Positions 33,890 through 41,300 of a stretch of 43,548 bases of DNA are shown here, piece after piece. Origin of the DNA: Acidimicrobiia bacterium (lineage in GTDB: Bacteria; Actinomycetota; Acidimicrobiia; IMCC26256; PALSA-555); NCBI GenBank assembly GCA_009694435.1, contig SHUY01000007.1, positions 1 to 43,548 of the forward strand. Direction: 5' to 3'. A program made the position numbers and the translations under genes. The notes under the pieces were generated by a model. It ran no database searches and was not told the DNA's origin. It worked only from the letters and a program-made list of their open reading frames with translations. Position 1 is the first letter of the stretch. Each line of letters begins with the position of its first letter.

Positions 33890-34734
33890 GGCTTAGCCGA
33901 TCGGGCTAATTGGGCCCAGTGGTCGAGGTCTAGATTTTCAGCCCGTTGGTTGGTATCAATGCCCGCCGCGGTGAGCACGGAGACTGCTTGGTCGCCCAGT
34001 ATCGAACGTAATGAGCGACGCAGAGTTTTACGGCGTTGGCCAAAGCCTGCTCCAACCAGTGAAAACATGAATTCTGGATCGGGGACATCAACCAGAGGTT
34101 TGTCGCGCCGATCTAACTGCACGATTACTGAATCAACGCGGGGCGGAGGGAAAAATACCGTCCGGGGAATAGCAGCCACGATGCGAGCCCGGGCTTCGTA
34201 GGCAATTCGCACCGATATGCTGCCCGAAGCTCGGGTTCCCAGTGGAGCCGTCCAGCGCTCTCCCACTTCGCGTTGCACCATAACCACAAAATTACTTATT
34301 TGGGGAGCGTCGGCTAGAAGTCGTACTACTACCGGAGTGGCTACGTTGTAGGGCAGGTTGGAAACGCAGTGCCATCTCTGACTGGTTGACTTATCCGGTC
34401 CTAAAAATTCGTCGGGATTGAAGGTAAGCGCATCGCCGTGGGAAACGGAAACCGAGTCTAAACCTGCTATTACTGACTCCAGGGCGGGGATCAGATGGCG
34501 ATCAAATTCGAGCGCTCTCACCTCGGCCCCAGTTTCCGCGAGAGCCAGAGTTAGCGACCCCAAGCCAGGACCGATTTCAAAAATACGAGTTCCGGGGCCC
34601 GCTGCGGCCAAACGGGCGATACGGCGCGCCGTGTTGGCGTCGGTGAGAAAGTTTTGCCCCAAAGCTCGGCTTGGGCTTAAAGAAAACTCCTTAAGCAAGC
34701 TATGGATATCGGCGGGGTTAAGCACTGATACCAA
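33886..34734 (-). CDS. rsmA: 16S rRNA dimethyladenosine transferase
   Basis: KsgA/RsmA dimethylates two adenosines near the 3' end of 16S rRNA, a late 30S maturation checkpoint. 282 residues. 'RALGQNFLTDANTARRIARLA' is the N-terminal signature, 'IFEIGPGLGSLTLALAETG' the SAM loop, and 'CVSNLPYNVATPVVVRLL' the catalytic NLPY. 'VPRTVFFPPPRVDSVIVQL' and the helical C-domain are typical. TTG start, or GTG three codons later; no clear Shine-Dalgarno. It begins three bases after the rpf stop and overlaps ispE. Confidence 0.96.
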   Translation of the reverse strand: MVSVLNPADIHSLLKEFSLSPSRALGQNFLTDANTARRIARLAAAGPGTRIFEIGPGLGSLTLALAETGAEVRALEFDRHLIPALESVIAGLDSVSVSHGDALTFNPDEFLGPDKSTSQRWHCVSNLPYNVATPVVVRLLADAPQISNFVVMVQREVGERWTAPLGTRASGSISVRIAYEARARIVAAIPRTVFFPPPRVDSVIVQLDRRDKPLVDVPDPEFMFSLVGAGFGQRRKTLRRSLRSILGDQAVSVLTAAGIDTNQRAENLDLDHWAQLARSAKP

Positions 34735-34737
34735 CGA

Positions 34738-36162
34738 CTACCGATACCCTAACTGTCGCCCACAGCCCCAAGCGCTAAATCCGTAACGCTTGCGTATGCG
34801 CTCCGCCACGATGATTTGCTCTTCCCGAGTGGCATTGCCCGCATTACCGGCAAAATCGCGTCCGCCAAAGCCGACCCAGGTTTGGTGAAAAATTCCCAAT
34901 CCACCTTGGTAAGTAGGACCGTACGCGGCCCAGTTACCACCAGTTTCGCACTCAGCGATTTTGTCCCATCGGGGATCCGCCAAAGTACCAAAATAAGAAA
35001 TCGCAGGGACTGCTTCTTTGACCGTAACCGCGGAAATAGTTTTACGCGAAGATTCTTTACCATCAAGATTTCTAACCGAGTAAGTAACGCGCTTCACTCC
35101 ATCCACCGCGGACGTTACTCGCGTTTCGCCAATGGGAAGGTTCGGATCGGGCAGGCTGACGCTATCTGCTGAATAAGCCTCAAGCACCGAAACGCTTTCA
35201 GTAGCGACTCGCACCACGGTGATGCTCTCATTATTAGGAAGCAAACCATCAACCGCTACGGGTTGGGTGTAATCCTCCGGGCCAAGCGCCACGCCAGAAC
35301 TATCGAGTAATTCTGCCACCGTTAGTGCGGGCAACTTGTAATTAACCGCCGAGCCATCGACCAGAAGAGTTCCGGTTTTTTCGCGCCGGAGTTGGATTTC
35401 AGAATTTTTACCCACCTGATTGGGCGGAGAGCGGAATATAACCTCAGAACCAAGTTTTAGTTGATTACGAGCATCGGCCAAGAAACCTTCCGGCTGGCTG
35501 TGGGTCGTGAATACCGTCTCAGGTTGACCATCAATATCTACTGCTACCGAAAAAGATCGAACAACTTTTATGGTCATTTCATTTTTAATAGGAGACGATA
35601 CCTTGGGCGAAACTGAGTCGTATTTACCAACTTTTATATTTTTCTCTCGTAAAACTCCCCCAATACTCTGAGCCCCAGTTTCGGTAGAGACATTTCTGCC
35701 GTCCACTCGAATAGTGACATCATCGCCCGCATCTAGAAGCCCGCCAACTAAAAAGTAGAGGCCGAACACGCTCGCGGCCACGAGAAGAATAATTCCACTG
35801 CGCTGAAATAGGTGCTTGCGACTTACCTTGACTGGCTCTAGAGGCGGATTTGTCTTTTCTATTGACTCTGCTTGCAGCTGTTCAATCGTGGGGAGATCTT
35901 CGCCGTCAGGTATGGGTAACCACGCAGTCTCATCGTGAGGGGCGGCTCGGGCGGGAGACGGCGAGGCAAGATCACGCGACACCTCGGGGAATTCAGCGTT
36001 GCCCAGCAAGTCCTGAATGGGGAGTAAGTCACTGAGATCAGGCACCGGAAGCCACGCCGCGGCGTCGTGGGGTTCGGCTCGCGCGGGTGATGGCTCTACG
36101 GTCTCGGCTAGGTGAGCGCTTGATCGCCGACGCAGTCGTCGGTAGTGACCTCGGTCGCGCAA
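34738..36162 (-). CDS. rpfB: Resuscitation-promoting factor, RpfB-like (DUF348 repeats, G5, Rpf domain)
   Basis: A cell-wall-acting muralytic protein that reactivates dormant cells. About 474 residues. A cytoplasmic N-region of about 120 residues holds two copies of a motif around 'PHDxxAWLPxPD', 44 residues apart. One membrane segment follows ('GIILLVAASVFGLYFLVGGLL'), then three DUF348-like units ('VTIRVDGRNVSTETGAQSIG', 'SVAVDIDGQPETVFT', 'TGTLLVDGSAVNYKLPALTV') and a G5-like domain with 'KRVTYSVRNLDGKE'. The C-terminal lysozyme-like Rpf domain is 'KIAECETGGNWAAYG', with the catalytic Glu, and ends 'SAWGCGRQLGYR'. The TTG at 36162 has no ribosome binding site. An in-frame ATT at 36180 has GGAGG seven bases upstream and may be the true start. 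tatD is upstream. Confidence 0.93.
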   Translation of the reverse strand: MRDRGHYRRLRRRSSAHLAETVEPSPARAEPHDAAAWLPVPDLSDLLPIQDLLGNAEFPEVSRDLASPSPARAAPHDETAWLPIPDGEDLPTIEQLQAESIEKTNPPLEPVKVSRKHLFQRSGIILLVAASVFGLYFLVGGLLDAGDDVTIRVDGRNVSTETGAQSIGGVLREKNIKVGKYDSVSPKVSSPIKNEMTIKVVRSFSVAVDIDGQPETVFTTHSQPEGFLADARNQLKLGSEVIFRSPPNQVGKNSEIQLRREKTGTLLVDGSAVNYKLPALTVAELLDSSGVALGPEDYTQPVAVDGLLPNNESITVVRVATESVSVLEAYSADSVSLPDPNLPIGETRVTSAVDGVKRVTYSVRNLDGKESSRKTISAVTVKEAVPAISYFGTLADPRWDKIAECETGGNWAAYGPTYQGGLGIFHQTWVGFGGRDFAGNAGNATREEQIIVAERIRKRYGFSAWGCGRQLGYR

Positions 36163-36187
36163 GTGATTCTTATCGCTAATGGGAATG

Positions 36188-36192
36188 CCTCC
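36188..36192 (-). promoter_or_regulatory. Ribosome binding site before an ATT codon of the rpf gene
   Basis: GGAGG on the minus strand is followed after seven bases by ATT AGC GAT AAG AAT CAC TTG, in frame with the rpf gene. It suggests initiation at the rare codon ATT (36178-36180) rather than at TTG 36162. Confidence 0.45.
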
Positions 36193-36246
36193 GCCTAGGG
36201 GCTAGAACTGAAAATTTTGACCGGATAACCGATCTCCCCCTTAACG

Positions 36247-37026
36247 CTAGTCGCTTAGGGCCAGGCCAAAAACTTCAGCCGCGGCTTGGCTAGTAGCCCT
36301 TGCTACGTCCGCAACGGGCTGATTTATAGCCTGAGCCAATGCCGATCCCACCACCTTGACTCGAGCCGGTTCGTTGGGCTTGCCCCGAAACGGTTCGGGG
36401 GACAAAAACGGCGCATCGGTCTCAACTAGCACTCGGTCAAGCGGGCACACGGCGGCGGCGGCGCGTAGGTCATTGGCGCGGCGAAACGAAATTATCCCAC
36501 TGAACGAAATGCGTGCACCCATATCTAGACAAGTGCGCGCTTCGTTGGGTCCACCGCTAAAACAATGGAAGACTGTACGAGACGGAACGGTTTCTTCTTG
36601 TAAAACTCGCCAAGTATCAGCCCACGCGTCACGCGTGTGAATTACCAGTGCTAAGTCGAGAGTATGGGCGAGACGAATTTGTTGACGAAATACCGTCTCT
36701 TGAATTTCAGGGTCAGAATGCTTATAGAAAAAATCAAATCCGGTTTCGCCTATCGCGACGACATTGGGCGACTGAGCTAAATCGCACAGTTCCTCCCATT
36801 GCGTATTTACATGCTGGGCGTCGTGAGGGTGAAGACCGACCGTGGCGAAAACATCCGAGTGTTGTTTGGCTAAATCAACTGCGGCGCGCGACGTTGCCAA
36901 ATCGGTACCAACGACGACCATGGCGAGCACATCATTATCACGAGCCCGGGCAATTGCGGCTTCGGATCCACCTTCGCACTCCATTACATGACAGTGCGAG
37001 TCGATCCAAGTTGGCTCGGTACTCAT
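36247..37026 (-). CDS. tatD: TatD-family metal-dependent hydrolase (DNase)
   Basis: A 259-residue amidohydrolase-fold enzyme of the TatD/YcfH group, a 3'-5' exonuclease or D-aminoacyl-tRNA-related hydrolase. Metal ligands are in 'WIDSHCHV' (HxH), 'VAIGETGFDFFY' (Glu), 'ALVIHTRDAW' (His), 'VFHCFSGG' (His) and 'LVETDAPFLSP' (Asp). Length normal. ATG overlaps the metG stop (ATGA). metG-tatD-rpf-rsmA-ispE is a conserved actinobacterial series. Confidence 0.95.
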   Translation of the reverse strand: MSTEPTWIDSHCHVMECEGGSEAAIARARDNDVLAMVVVGTDLATSRAAVDLAKQHSDVFATVGLHPHDAQHVNTQWEELCDLAQSPNVVAIGETGFDFFYKHSDPEIQETVFRQQIRLAHTLDLALVIHTRDAWADTWRVLQEETVPSRTVFHCFSGGPNEARTCLDMGARISFSGIISFRRANDLRAAAAVCPLDRVLVETDAPFLSPEPFRGKPNEPARVKVVGSALAQAINQPVADVARATSQAAAEVFGLALSD

Positions 37027-38543
37027 GAAACTTCGAGGCGAGGAAAAAGCGGGTCACCAGAAATAACTTGTGTCCCCGATGGGCCGCGCCCCCACTGCGC
37101 CGCTTCGGGAAAACGCTCTTGATCAATGTCGGTATCTATCCCCAGACGCCGCCATAATTCGGTACTGGCATTCGGGATAATCGGGAGTGCGAGTAAAGCC
37201 ACGATCCGTAAAGTTTCTAGGCAATCACCTAAAACCGTAAAAACTTTTTCGGTCTCCTCAGATTTATACAATTTCCACGGTTCTTGTTCTTCGATGTAGG
37301 CGTTAGCGGCACCAATCAATCGAGCGATAGCGGAACTCACTTCAGGAAAATCAAGAGAAGCAAAGTTCTCTACCACCGCAATGAAAGCCTGCTCGGCTGC
37401 GCTTTTTAACGGACCATCAGCTCGAGCGGCCGGGGTTTCGCCGCCGCAATAGCGCTCGGTCATAGCCAAAACCCGTTGGGCTAAGTTGCCGTAGTTATTA
37501 GCCAAATCGGCGTTGTAACGGGAGACCATCGACTCGAAACTGAAATCTCCGTCAGGACCGAAGCGTTGATCAGCAAGAAAGTGATAACGAAAACCATCAA
37601 CCCCAAATTGTTTAACTAGATCGGCGGGAGCGATCTGGTTAAGTGCGGTCTTGCTCATTTTTTCTCCCCCCACCAGAAGGAAACCGTGAGCAAAAACGCA
37701 CTGTGGCGGTGCTTCGCCTGCGGCCATTAACATGGCCGGCCAAAACACCGCGTGAAAACGCAAGATGTCTTTACCTACTAGGTGATAGTTAACCGGCCAA
37801 TATTTATTGAACTGGGCTTCGTCGGTTCCGTAGCCCACGGCAGTGCAGTAGTTAAAGAGGGCATCAAACCAAACATAAGCGACATGGCTTTCATCCCACG
37901 GTAACGGTATGCCCCACGAAATAGAAGTCCGGCTCATGGAAAAATCGCGCAAACCGCCCTTGATGAACCCTAAAACTTCGTTACGGCGGCTTTCAGGCTG
38001 GACTGCTTCGGGGTGATCGGTGTAGTGCTGGAGCAAGCGATTCTGAAACTCGGAAAGTTTAAAAAAGTAATTATCTTCTCGCACTCGTTCGATAGGGCGC
38101 TTATGCACCGGACAATTGCCGTCACTTATTTCGTCGTCCGCGTAATACGCTTCACAGGCAACGCAGTACAAACCTTCATAAGTATTTAGTTCGATGAAAC
38201 CATTATCATAAACTCGTTGAAGAAATTTCTGTACTGCCATTTTGTGGCGTGGCTCGGTAGTGCGAATAAAGTCAGTATTGGTAATTTCGAGTAACTCCCA
38301 TGTTTCACGAAAACGCTCGCTAGTTTTATCTGCCCACTCTTTAGGAGTAACTCCGTGTTCTTCGGCCGCGCGTTGAATCTTTAGTCCGTGCTCATCGGTG
38401 CCGGTAAGAAAAACTACGTCGTCGCCCCACAATCTCCGCCAGCGGGCTAGTGCGTCGGCGGCCACCGTGGTGTAAGCGTGGCCGATGTGAGGAACATCGT
38501 TTACGTAATAAATCGGAGTGGTGACATAAAAAGGCGAGCCCAT
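37023..38543 (-). CDS. metG: Methionyl-tRNA synthetase
   Basis: Class I synthetase charging tRNA-Met. 506 residues, the compact form without the C-terminal tRNA-binding extension. 'YYVNDVPHIGHAYTTVAADALARWR' holds the HIGH motif, and 'GEKMSKTALNQIAP' the KMSKS-like loop. A single zinc knuckle has three Cys and one His ('CVACEAYY' and 'NCPVHKRP'), like the Thermus-type enzyme. 'ISWGIPLPWDESHVAYVWFDALFNY' and the anticodon-binding helix region 'NLANNYGNLAQRVL' are also present. Start ATG; rsmI ends 10 bases upstream. The stop overlaps tatD. Confidence 0.97.
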   Translation of the reverse strand: MGSPFYVTTPIYYVNDVPHIGHAYTTVAADALARWRRLWGDDVVFLTGTDEHGLKIQRAAEEHGVTPKEWADKTSERFRETWELLEITNTDFIRTTEPRHKMAVQKFLQRVYDNGFIELNTYEGLYCVACEAYYADDEISDGNCPVHKRPIERVREDNYFFKLSEFQNRLLQHYTDHPEAVQPESRRNEVLGFIKGGLRDFSMSRTSISWGIPLPWDESHVAYVWFDALFNYCTAVGYGTDEAQFNKYWPVNYHLVGKDILRFHAVFWPAMLMAAGEAPPQCVFAHGFLLVGGEKMSKTALNQIAPADLVKQFGVDGFRYHFLADQRFGPDGDFSFESMVSRYNADLANNYGNLAQRVLAMTERYCGGETPAARADGPLKSAAEQAFIAVVENFASLDFPEVSSAIARLIGAANAYIEEQEPWKLYKSEETEKVFTVLGDCLETLRIVALLALPIIPNASTELWRRLGIDTDIDQERFPEAAQWGRGPSGTQVISGDPLFPRLEVS

Positions 38544-38553
38544 CGGCTTTACG

Positions 38554-39426
38554 CTAGACCTCTCGCTTGGGCTTAGTTCGTTCTTTTTCTGCCAGCACCG
38601 CCGCGTAGGCTGCCCGACGAGAAACCCCTAACTCGCTAGCAATGCGGTCCGCGATCACCCGGGTGGAATCACTAGCCGGTGAGTTCAGCAACTCTTCCCG
38701 AGCCTGGGCGCTGATTTTGTCGGCCGATGCTTGGGGCGCAGCGACTTGGCCTTCGAGCACAACCACATATTCGCCCCGAGGAGTACCGGCGGCGATAATG
38801 GCGGCTACTGAGGCGAGTGAACCCCGCACTACTTCTTCGTGGATTTTGGTTATTTCTCGTGCCACCGCCACTCGGCGATCATCGCCACAAGCGACTACCA
38901 AGTCAGCTAGTAACGCGTTGACTCGGCTGGGCGCTTCGTAGATCACTATCGTTCGTCGCTCTTGTTTGATGTCAGATAGAGCCTGGGTGCGCCCGCCGCC
39001 GCGCCGAGGGATAAACCCTTCGAATACGAATCGCTCAGTTGGCAGCCCCGAAAGAACTAGCGCGGCCGTATGCGCGCTGGGGCCAGGGACTACCTCAACT
39101 GAACATTGCGCCGCGAGACACGCTTGCACCAAATACATTCCTGGGTCGGAAATTCCTGGAGTACCCGCGTCGGTAACTAAGGCCACAGTTTTACCTTCAA
39201 TAATTCGTTTTACTAGCCCCGCGCTACGCGTTCGTTCGTTGTGGGCGTGCAGGGCGGTCAATCTTCGACCGGCCGTAATTTCTGCGTGAGTCAACAATGC
39301 CCGAGTGCGCCGAGTGTCTTCCGCAGCAATGACATCGGCATCACGAAGCGCGGCTAACGCGCGTAAAGAAAGGTCGCCGAGGTTACCGATCGGAGTAGCG
39401 ACTACTACTAATCGGCCACTAGCCAT
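38554..39426 (-). CDS. rsmI: 16S rRNA (cytidine(1402)-2'-O)-methyltransferase
   Basis: RsmI methylates C1402 of 16S rRNA in the decoding centre. 290 residues of the tetrapyrrole-methylase fold. 'GRLVVVATPIGNLGDLSLRAL' opens the domain; 'ADVIAAEDTRRTRALLTH', 'LHAHNERTR', 'VALVTDAGTPGISDPGMYLVQA' and 'ERFVFEGFIPRRGGGR' follow. The C-terminal helix 'GVSRRAAYAAVLAEKERTK' is typical. The ATG start overlaps the DUF192 stop by eight bases. Confidence 0.96.
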   Translation of the reverse strand: MASGRLVVVATPIGNLGDLSLRALAALRDADVIAAEDTRRTRALLTHAEITAGRRLTALHAHNERTRSAGLVKRIIEGKTVALVTDAGTPGISDPGMYLVQACLAAQCSVEVVPGPSAHTAALVLSGLPTERFVFEGFIPRRGGGRTQALSDIKQERRTIVIYEAPSRVNALLADLVVACGDDRRVAVAREITKIHEEVVRGSLASVAAIIAAGTPRGEYVVVLEGQVAAPQASADKISAQAREELLNSPASDSTRVIADRIASELGVSRRAAYAAVLAEKERTKPKREV

Positions 39427-39796
39427 TTGTCACCTCGATTTGATCTCCAACTTTAAGCGACCACTGTTCGCACGAACCCGACGCCGCCTCGACGACAAAA
39501 GCCGAGCGCAAGACGACGCGGGAAACCCGTCTCGAAGTCAACTGAGCAATACGCAAAACTCGACCATCAGATTTACACCACACCACATCGATCTCGCATT
39601 TCATACCCATAGTGTGGACTTGCCGACAGGGGTCGAGTAGTAAAGGGCGGGTAATAGACGGGCGCCCCCGCAAACCGAGGCGGCGGGCCGAGCGACTAGT
39701 GGCCACTTCGATCGGAGCCAAAACTCTGCCGTTGGCCGCGAGCCAGGTGTTTTCTGAATCAAATGTTGAACCGGATCTCGAGTACTTCGCCGTCAA
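39419..39796 (-). CDS. DUF192 family protein
   Basis: A small DUF192 protein (ACR-COG1430) of about 125 residues. The recognisable core runs from 'LAPIEVATSRSARRLGLRGRPS' through 'RPLLLDPCRQVHTMGMKCEIDVVWC' to 'AFVVEAASGSCEQWSLKVGDQIEV'. Many homologues carry a signal peptide; this one does not, so it is probably cytoplasmic. Function unknown. The start is uncertain. The frame is open to 39862, inside ychF; I use the TTG at 39796, preceded by GAGG, because the conserved part begins only near 'TWLAANGRVLAP'. It overlaps ychF by 38 bases at this start and rsmI by eight. Confidence 0.75.
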   Translation of the reverse strand: MTAKYSRSGSTFDSENTWLAANGRVLAPIEVATSRSARRLGLRGRPSITRPLLLDPCRQVHTMGMKCEIDVVWCKSDGRVLRIAQLTSRRVSRVVLRSAFVVEAASGSCEQWSLKVGDQIEVTNG

Positions 39797-40769
39797 GAAC
39801 CTCGTAATCTTTTCCCTCAACACGGAGTTTCCCGACATCTTTGGCGGCGGACCATGACCCAATTTTTAGAAGTTCCTGCCAGTCGATTACTTCGGCTCGG
39901 ATAAATCCGCGCTGCAGATCGGAGTGAATAGCGCCCGCACATTCGGGCGCCATTGCTCCCGTACGAAAAGTCCACGCGCGTGATTCTTCTTCGCCGGTAG
40001 TCAAAAAAGTGGAGCGGCCAAGCAATTCGAGAGCTTGGCGAGCCAGTCGGGGGACAACGCTTTCGGGAATACCTAAGTCGGCTAATAATTCTGCCCGCGC
40101 TACTCCACTAGTGGCGACGACATCGGGATCAGATTCAAGTTCGATGCAAACTGATAATGCTTCGGGAATACCTAAGTCGGTTTCGGCCAATTGGTCTAAG
40201 CCAATATTTACCACGAGGAGAGTTGGTTTATTGGTTAACAAAAAAGCTGGGGTGAGCAGGTCGCACTCCGCGGGAGTTAAGTCGCTGCGATAAATGGGGG
40301 TTCCGGCGGATAGAACTTCTTCCGCTCTACTCAGGGCGGCGATTTCGGCCGCAAGAGATTTGTCACCCTTAGCGGCCCGTTGCTGTTTTGCTAAACGATT
40401 CTCTACCGTGCCCAGATCGGCCAAGATGAGTTCTTCTTCGATCGCAGTGCGTTCTTGGGCGGGGTCGTGCCCCTCATCGGCCCGCACCACCATCATCAGC
40501 GCGTCGCAGTCGCGCACGCCACCCAACAAACGGCTACCCAGACCTTTACCAGCTTCGGTGGAGAGGCCCGGCAAGTAAGCGATCTGAAATGTGGCGGGTA
40601 CCACTTGACGCGACTTGGACATAGCGGCCAACTGTTCGAGTCGCTCGTCCGGGCTGGCCACTACTCCGAGTACCTTTTCAGAAGCGGTACTGGCGTCGAG
40701 TCCGGTTAGCGCGATAAAAAGCCCCGCGTGACCAGAATCGGCGAGACCGAGGAGACCAAGATGTTCCAT
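39759..40769 (-). CDS. YchF/DUF933-family protein with a degenerate nucleotide-binding site
   Basis: About 336 residues, clearly homologous to the Obg-related ATPase YchF. The C-terminal TGS-like DUF933 domain is well kept ('STFLTTGEEESRAWTFRTGA', 'GAIHSDLQRGFIRAEVI', 'RVEGKDYEVLDGEVLEIRFNI'). The coiled coil ('EEELILADLGTVENRLAKQQRAAKG') and 'LTNKPTLLVVNI' are also kept. The P-loop, normally GLPNVGKSTLF, reads 'GLADSGHAGLF', losing the Lys and Ser/Thr. The Walker B-like strand, normally FVDIAGL, reads 'AYLPGL', losing the Asp. It is therefore probably unable to bind or hydrolyse ATP in the usual way. Start ATG at 40769; the ORF track's extension to 40865 would overlap the divergent SnoaL gene. 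A 20-base direct repeat lies inside. Confidence 0.9.
   Translation of the reverse strand: MEHLGLLGLADSGHAGLFIALTGLDASTASEKVLGVVASPDERLEQLAAMSKSRQVVPATFQIAYLPGLSTEAGKGLGSRLLGGVRDCDALMMVVRADEGHDPAQERTAIEEELILADLGTVENRLAKQQRAAKGDKSLAAEIAALSRAEEVLSAGTPIYRSDLTPAECDLLTPAFLLTNKPTLLVVNIGLDQLAETDLGIPEALSVCIELESDPDVVATSGVARAELLADLGIPESVVPRLARQALELLGRSTFLTTGEEESRAWTFRTGAMAPECAGAIHSDLQRGFIRAEVIDWQELLKIGSWSAAKDVGKLRVEGKDYEVLDGEVLEIRFNI
40062..40180. repeat. 20-base direct repeat inside the YchF-like gene
   Basis: TTCGGGAATACCTAAGTCGG occurs at 40062-40081 and again at 40161-40180, 99 bases (33 codons) apart and in the same frame. Both copies encode the segment DLGIPE on the minus strand. Recombination between them would delete exactly 33 codons without a frameshift. 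Confidence 0.85.
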
Positions 40770-40835
40770 GACTAATGAGGATACGGTGCCGAGCACCACC
40801 ACCGAGTGTTGAGCCAGAATCCCTAACCCCACCCC

Positions 40836-40842
40836 AAGGAGG
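40836..40842 (+). promoter_or_regulatory. Consensus ribosome binding site of SnoaL-like gene
   Basis: AAGGAGG lies five bases before the GTG at 40848. It is the best Shine-Dalgarno seen in the window and fixes that start, which in turn limits the divergent ychF-like gene to a start at or below 40769. Confidence 0.85.
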
Positions 40843-40847
40843 AAGCC

Positions 40848-41300
40848 GTGAGCGACTGGTCGCAAGAAAGTATCGTCGATCGCCTCGAAATTGAGGCCTT
40901 AGTAAGGAAATACGCGTGGGCGATAGACCACAGAAACTTTGATGAGCTCGATGATGTTTTCACTCCCGACGCGGTTCTCGATTACACCACCGCGGGGGGC
41001 ATTAAAGGGGCTTACCCTGAGGTCAAAGCGTGGCTCGCGGGCGTGCTCCCGGGGTTCCCCGCTTACCAACATTTGGTTACCAACACCGAGGTCACTTTGG
41101 CGGGTGACTTGGCTAGCGCCCGCTCGGCTTTTTATAACCCGATGGGACACGACCGGCCCGATAAAACTCGGGCCTACTTTTTTTGTGGCGGCGAATACCA
41201 CGACCAGCTAATACGCACTGGATCGGGGTGGAGAATTTCTAATCGCTTTGAGCAAACCGTTTGGATGGACGGCGAATTTCCTGGTGCGCTACCCGCTTAG
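40848..41300 (+). CDS. SnoaL-like/NTF2-fold protein
   Basis: A 150-residue cone-shaped NTF2-fold protein. 'DRLEIEALVRKYAWAIDHRNFDELDDVFTPDAVLDYT' is the classic start of SnoaL_4/ring-hydroxylating-dioxygenase-beta-like proteins. The later strands 'HLVTNTEVTLAGDLASARSAFYNPMG' and 'GGEYHDQLIRTGSGWRISNRFEQTVWM' complete the fold. Members are isomerases, dehydratases or ligand binders; a Tyr/His/Asp set typical of scytalone-dehydratase-like sites is partly present. Substrate unknown. Its TAG shares the tetranucleotide TTAG with the stop of the convergent protease gene. Confidence 0.87.
   Translation: MSDWSQESIVDRLEIEALVRKYAWAIDHRNFDELDDVFTPDAVLDYTTAGGIKGAYPEVKAWLAGVLPGFPAYQHLVTNTEVTLAGDLASARSAFYNPMGHDRPDKTRAYFFCGGEYHDQLIRTGSGWRISNRFEQTVWMDGEFPGALPA

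Noticed and set aside
36181-36246. c-di-AMP (ydaO-type) riboswitch before the rpf gene, as known for some actinobacterial rpf genes
   Set aside because: Only about 66-84 bases separate tatD and rpf, too short, and no matching conserved segments are visible.
37100-38200. Zinc-site loss in MetG (Cys-Pro-Val-His instead of a fourth Cys)
   Set aside because: A three-Cys, one-His knuckle is a normal variant of the compact Thermus-type enzyme.
40770-40865. N-terminal extension of the YchF-like ORF
   Set aside because: It would overlap the SnoaL-like gene and its consensus ribosome binding site; homology starts at the ATG at 40769.
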